Source: Holosporales bacterium
Lineage (GTDB): Bacteria; Pseudomonadota; Alphaproteobacteria; UBA3830; JAIRMZ01
Assembly (NCBI GenBank): GCA_031279495.1
Contig: JAITIJ010000044.1
Coordinates: 1 to 5,334 of the forward strand
Direction of reading: 5' to 3'
Length of the DNA: 5,334 nucleotides
The notes beneath the pieces were generated by a model. The model was not told where the DNA came from, made no database searches, and saw nothing but the letters and a program-made list of their open reading frames with translations. Below are positions 4,839 to 5,334 of the stretch, in pieces; position 1 is the stretch's first letter, and each line of letters begins with the position of its first letter. The translations under genes and the position numbers were made by a program.

Positions 4839-5334
4839 TGGGACCTCCAGAAAAAGAACCTGGACTTTTTCGATCAGTATCCGCTATCGGGGGCATGACG
4901 ATCATCAGTCGCATTACAGGATTCATCCGCGATATGCTGGTTGCTTCGAGTATGGGGGCGAATGCATTAACGGATGCTTTCCTGGTTGCCTTTAAACTCG
5001 CTAATGTATTGCGTCGTCTTTTTGCCGAAGGAGCTTTTAGCGCCTCGTTCCTTCCTGTTTTCTCACGCGTTTTAGTACGCGATGGCAAAGAAAAGGCGCA
5101 AGCATTAGCATCGCAAACGCTCACTGTTTTAGCTACTTCTCTGGCTGTATTATCCATATTTGTTATTCTTGGATATAGAGGCGTTATTCGCGCGCTTGCG
5201 CCTGGTTTTATTCCTGAGAGCACCACGTTTCATTCTGCTGTTTTTCTAGGACGGCTATGCTTTCCTTATTTGACAACAACATCGATCATGGCGTTGTTTT
5301 GCGGTATTCTAAACGCGCTTGGTCGTTTTGTTTT
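4838..5334 (+). CDS. murJ: Second MurJ-family protein, tandem paralogue (3' end outside window)
   Basis: An open frame of 165 codons from ATG 4838 runs off the right edge with no stop. It aligns without gaps to the first copy from D46 (D39 in copy 1) to the edge; by hand about half the residues are identical, most strongly in DAFLVAFKLANVLRRLFAEG (46-65). Key charged residues are present: R25, R31, D46, R59 and E64. Its SRITGFIRD block (24-32) is the normal MurJ form, unlike copy 1, and it keeps LAPGF (APGF 122-125). It has a seven-residue longer, polar N-terminus (MGPPEKEPG). The start ATG shares its A with the TAA of copy 1 (TAATG, 4836-4840) and has no clear Shine-Dalgarno sequence, so translation probably depends on ribosomes finishing copy 1. 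The residue equivalent to Arg270 lies beyond the window. Possibly the principal flippase; that is inference. Confidence 0.92.
   Translation, partial: MGPPEKEPGLFRSVSAIGGMTIISRITGFIRDMLVASSMGANALTDAFLVAFKLANVLRRLFAEGAFSASFLPVFSRVLVRDGKEKAQALASQTLTVLATSLAVLSIFVILGYRGVIRALAPGFIPESTTFHSAVFLGRLCFPYLTTTSIMALFCGILNALGRFV

Noticed and set aside
4813..5226. 137-codon open frame on - over the murJ junction
   Set aside because: It spans two coding regions on the opposite strand and has low-complexity Arg/Lys/Ala composition, typical of an antisense shadow.
1..5334. CRISPR arrays, insertion sequences or phage genes
   Set aside because: No spaced direct repeats, no terminal inverted repeats and no transposase or integrase motifs were seen on either strand; the gene content is ordinary chromosomal.

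Overview
The window reads as alphaproteobacterial chromosomal DNA of intermediate G+C. The basis is residue-level: the thioredoxin reductase has the signatures ARWL, GVSACATCDG and GGGNTAVDEA, and the first MurJ has the block YYAD-x-VNQxPL, both of which I associate with alphaproteobacteria. A CtrA-like box (TTAA-N7-TTAAC) lies upstream of a DivK-like receiver gene and fits this. Genus cannot be told from the window.

Layout, left to right. (1) The 3' end of an unrecognised gene (to 158), with a 12-bp tandem duplication inside it. (2) A gap of about 250 bp with a possible sigma70-type promoter, then a small STAS-domain protein on + (410-748). (3) Convergent to it, a two-gene minus-strand operon: a stand-alone receiver protein (1570-1193) followed after 2 nt by a protein that consists essentially of a histidine-kinase dimerisation/phosphoacceptor (HisKA) domain with a perfect H-box and no ATPase domain (1190-786). 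(4) A 177-bp divergent intergenic region with the CtrA-like box, a GANTC site and a good TATAAT promoter for trxB. (5) trxB, thioredoxin reductase, on + from a TTG codon (1748-2671). (6) A 583-bp region without an obvious conserved gene. It holds a long bipartite hairpin with a T-run (terminator on +), a strong minus-strand promoter (TTGACA-N18-TATAAA) reading into a candidate 45-codon ORF or small RNA, a 53-nt G-free tract and a weak promoter before murJ. (7) Two tandem murJ-family lipid II flippase genes on +. The first is complete (3255-4838). The second starts at a TAATG overlap and runs off the right edge (4838-5334).

How the parts fit. The receiver and the HisKA-only protein look like two pieces of a phosphorelay lacking its kinase. 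The STAS protein is the type that binds an anti-sigma kinase in a partner switch, but no such kinase or phosphatase is in view. TrxB supplies reduced thioredoxin. The MurJ pair acts in peptidoglycan precursor export. Most notable: the first MurJ has His at position 270, where E. coli MurJ has a functionally required Arg, while Arg18, Arg24, Asp39 and Arg52 are kept. With a coupled paralogue right behind it, this suggests divergence of function between the two copies.
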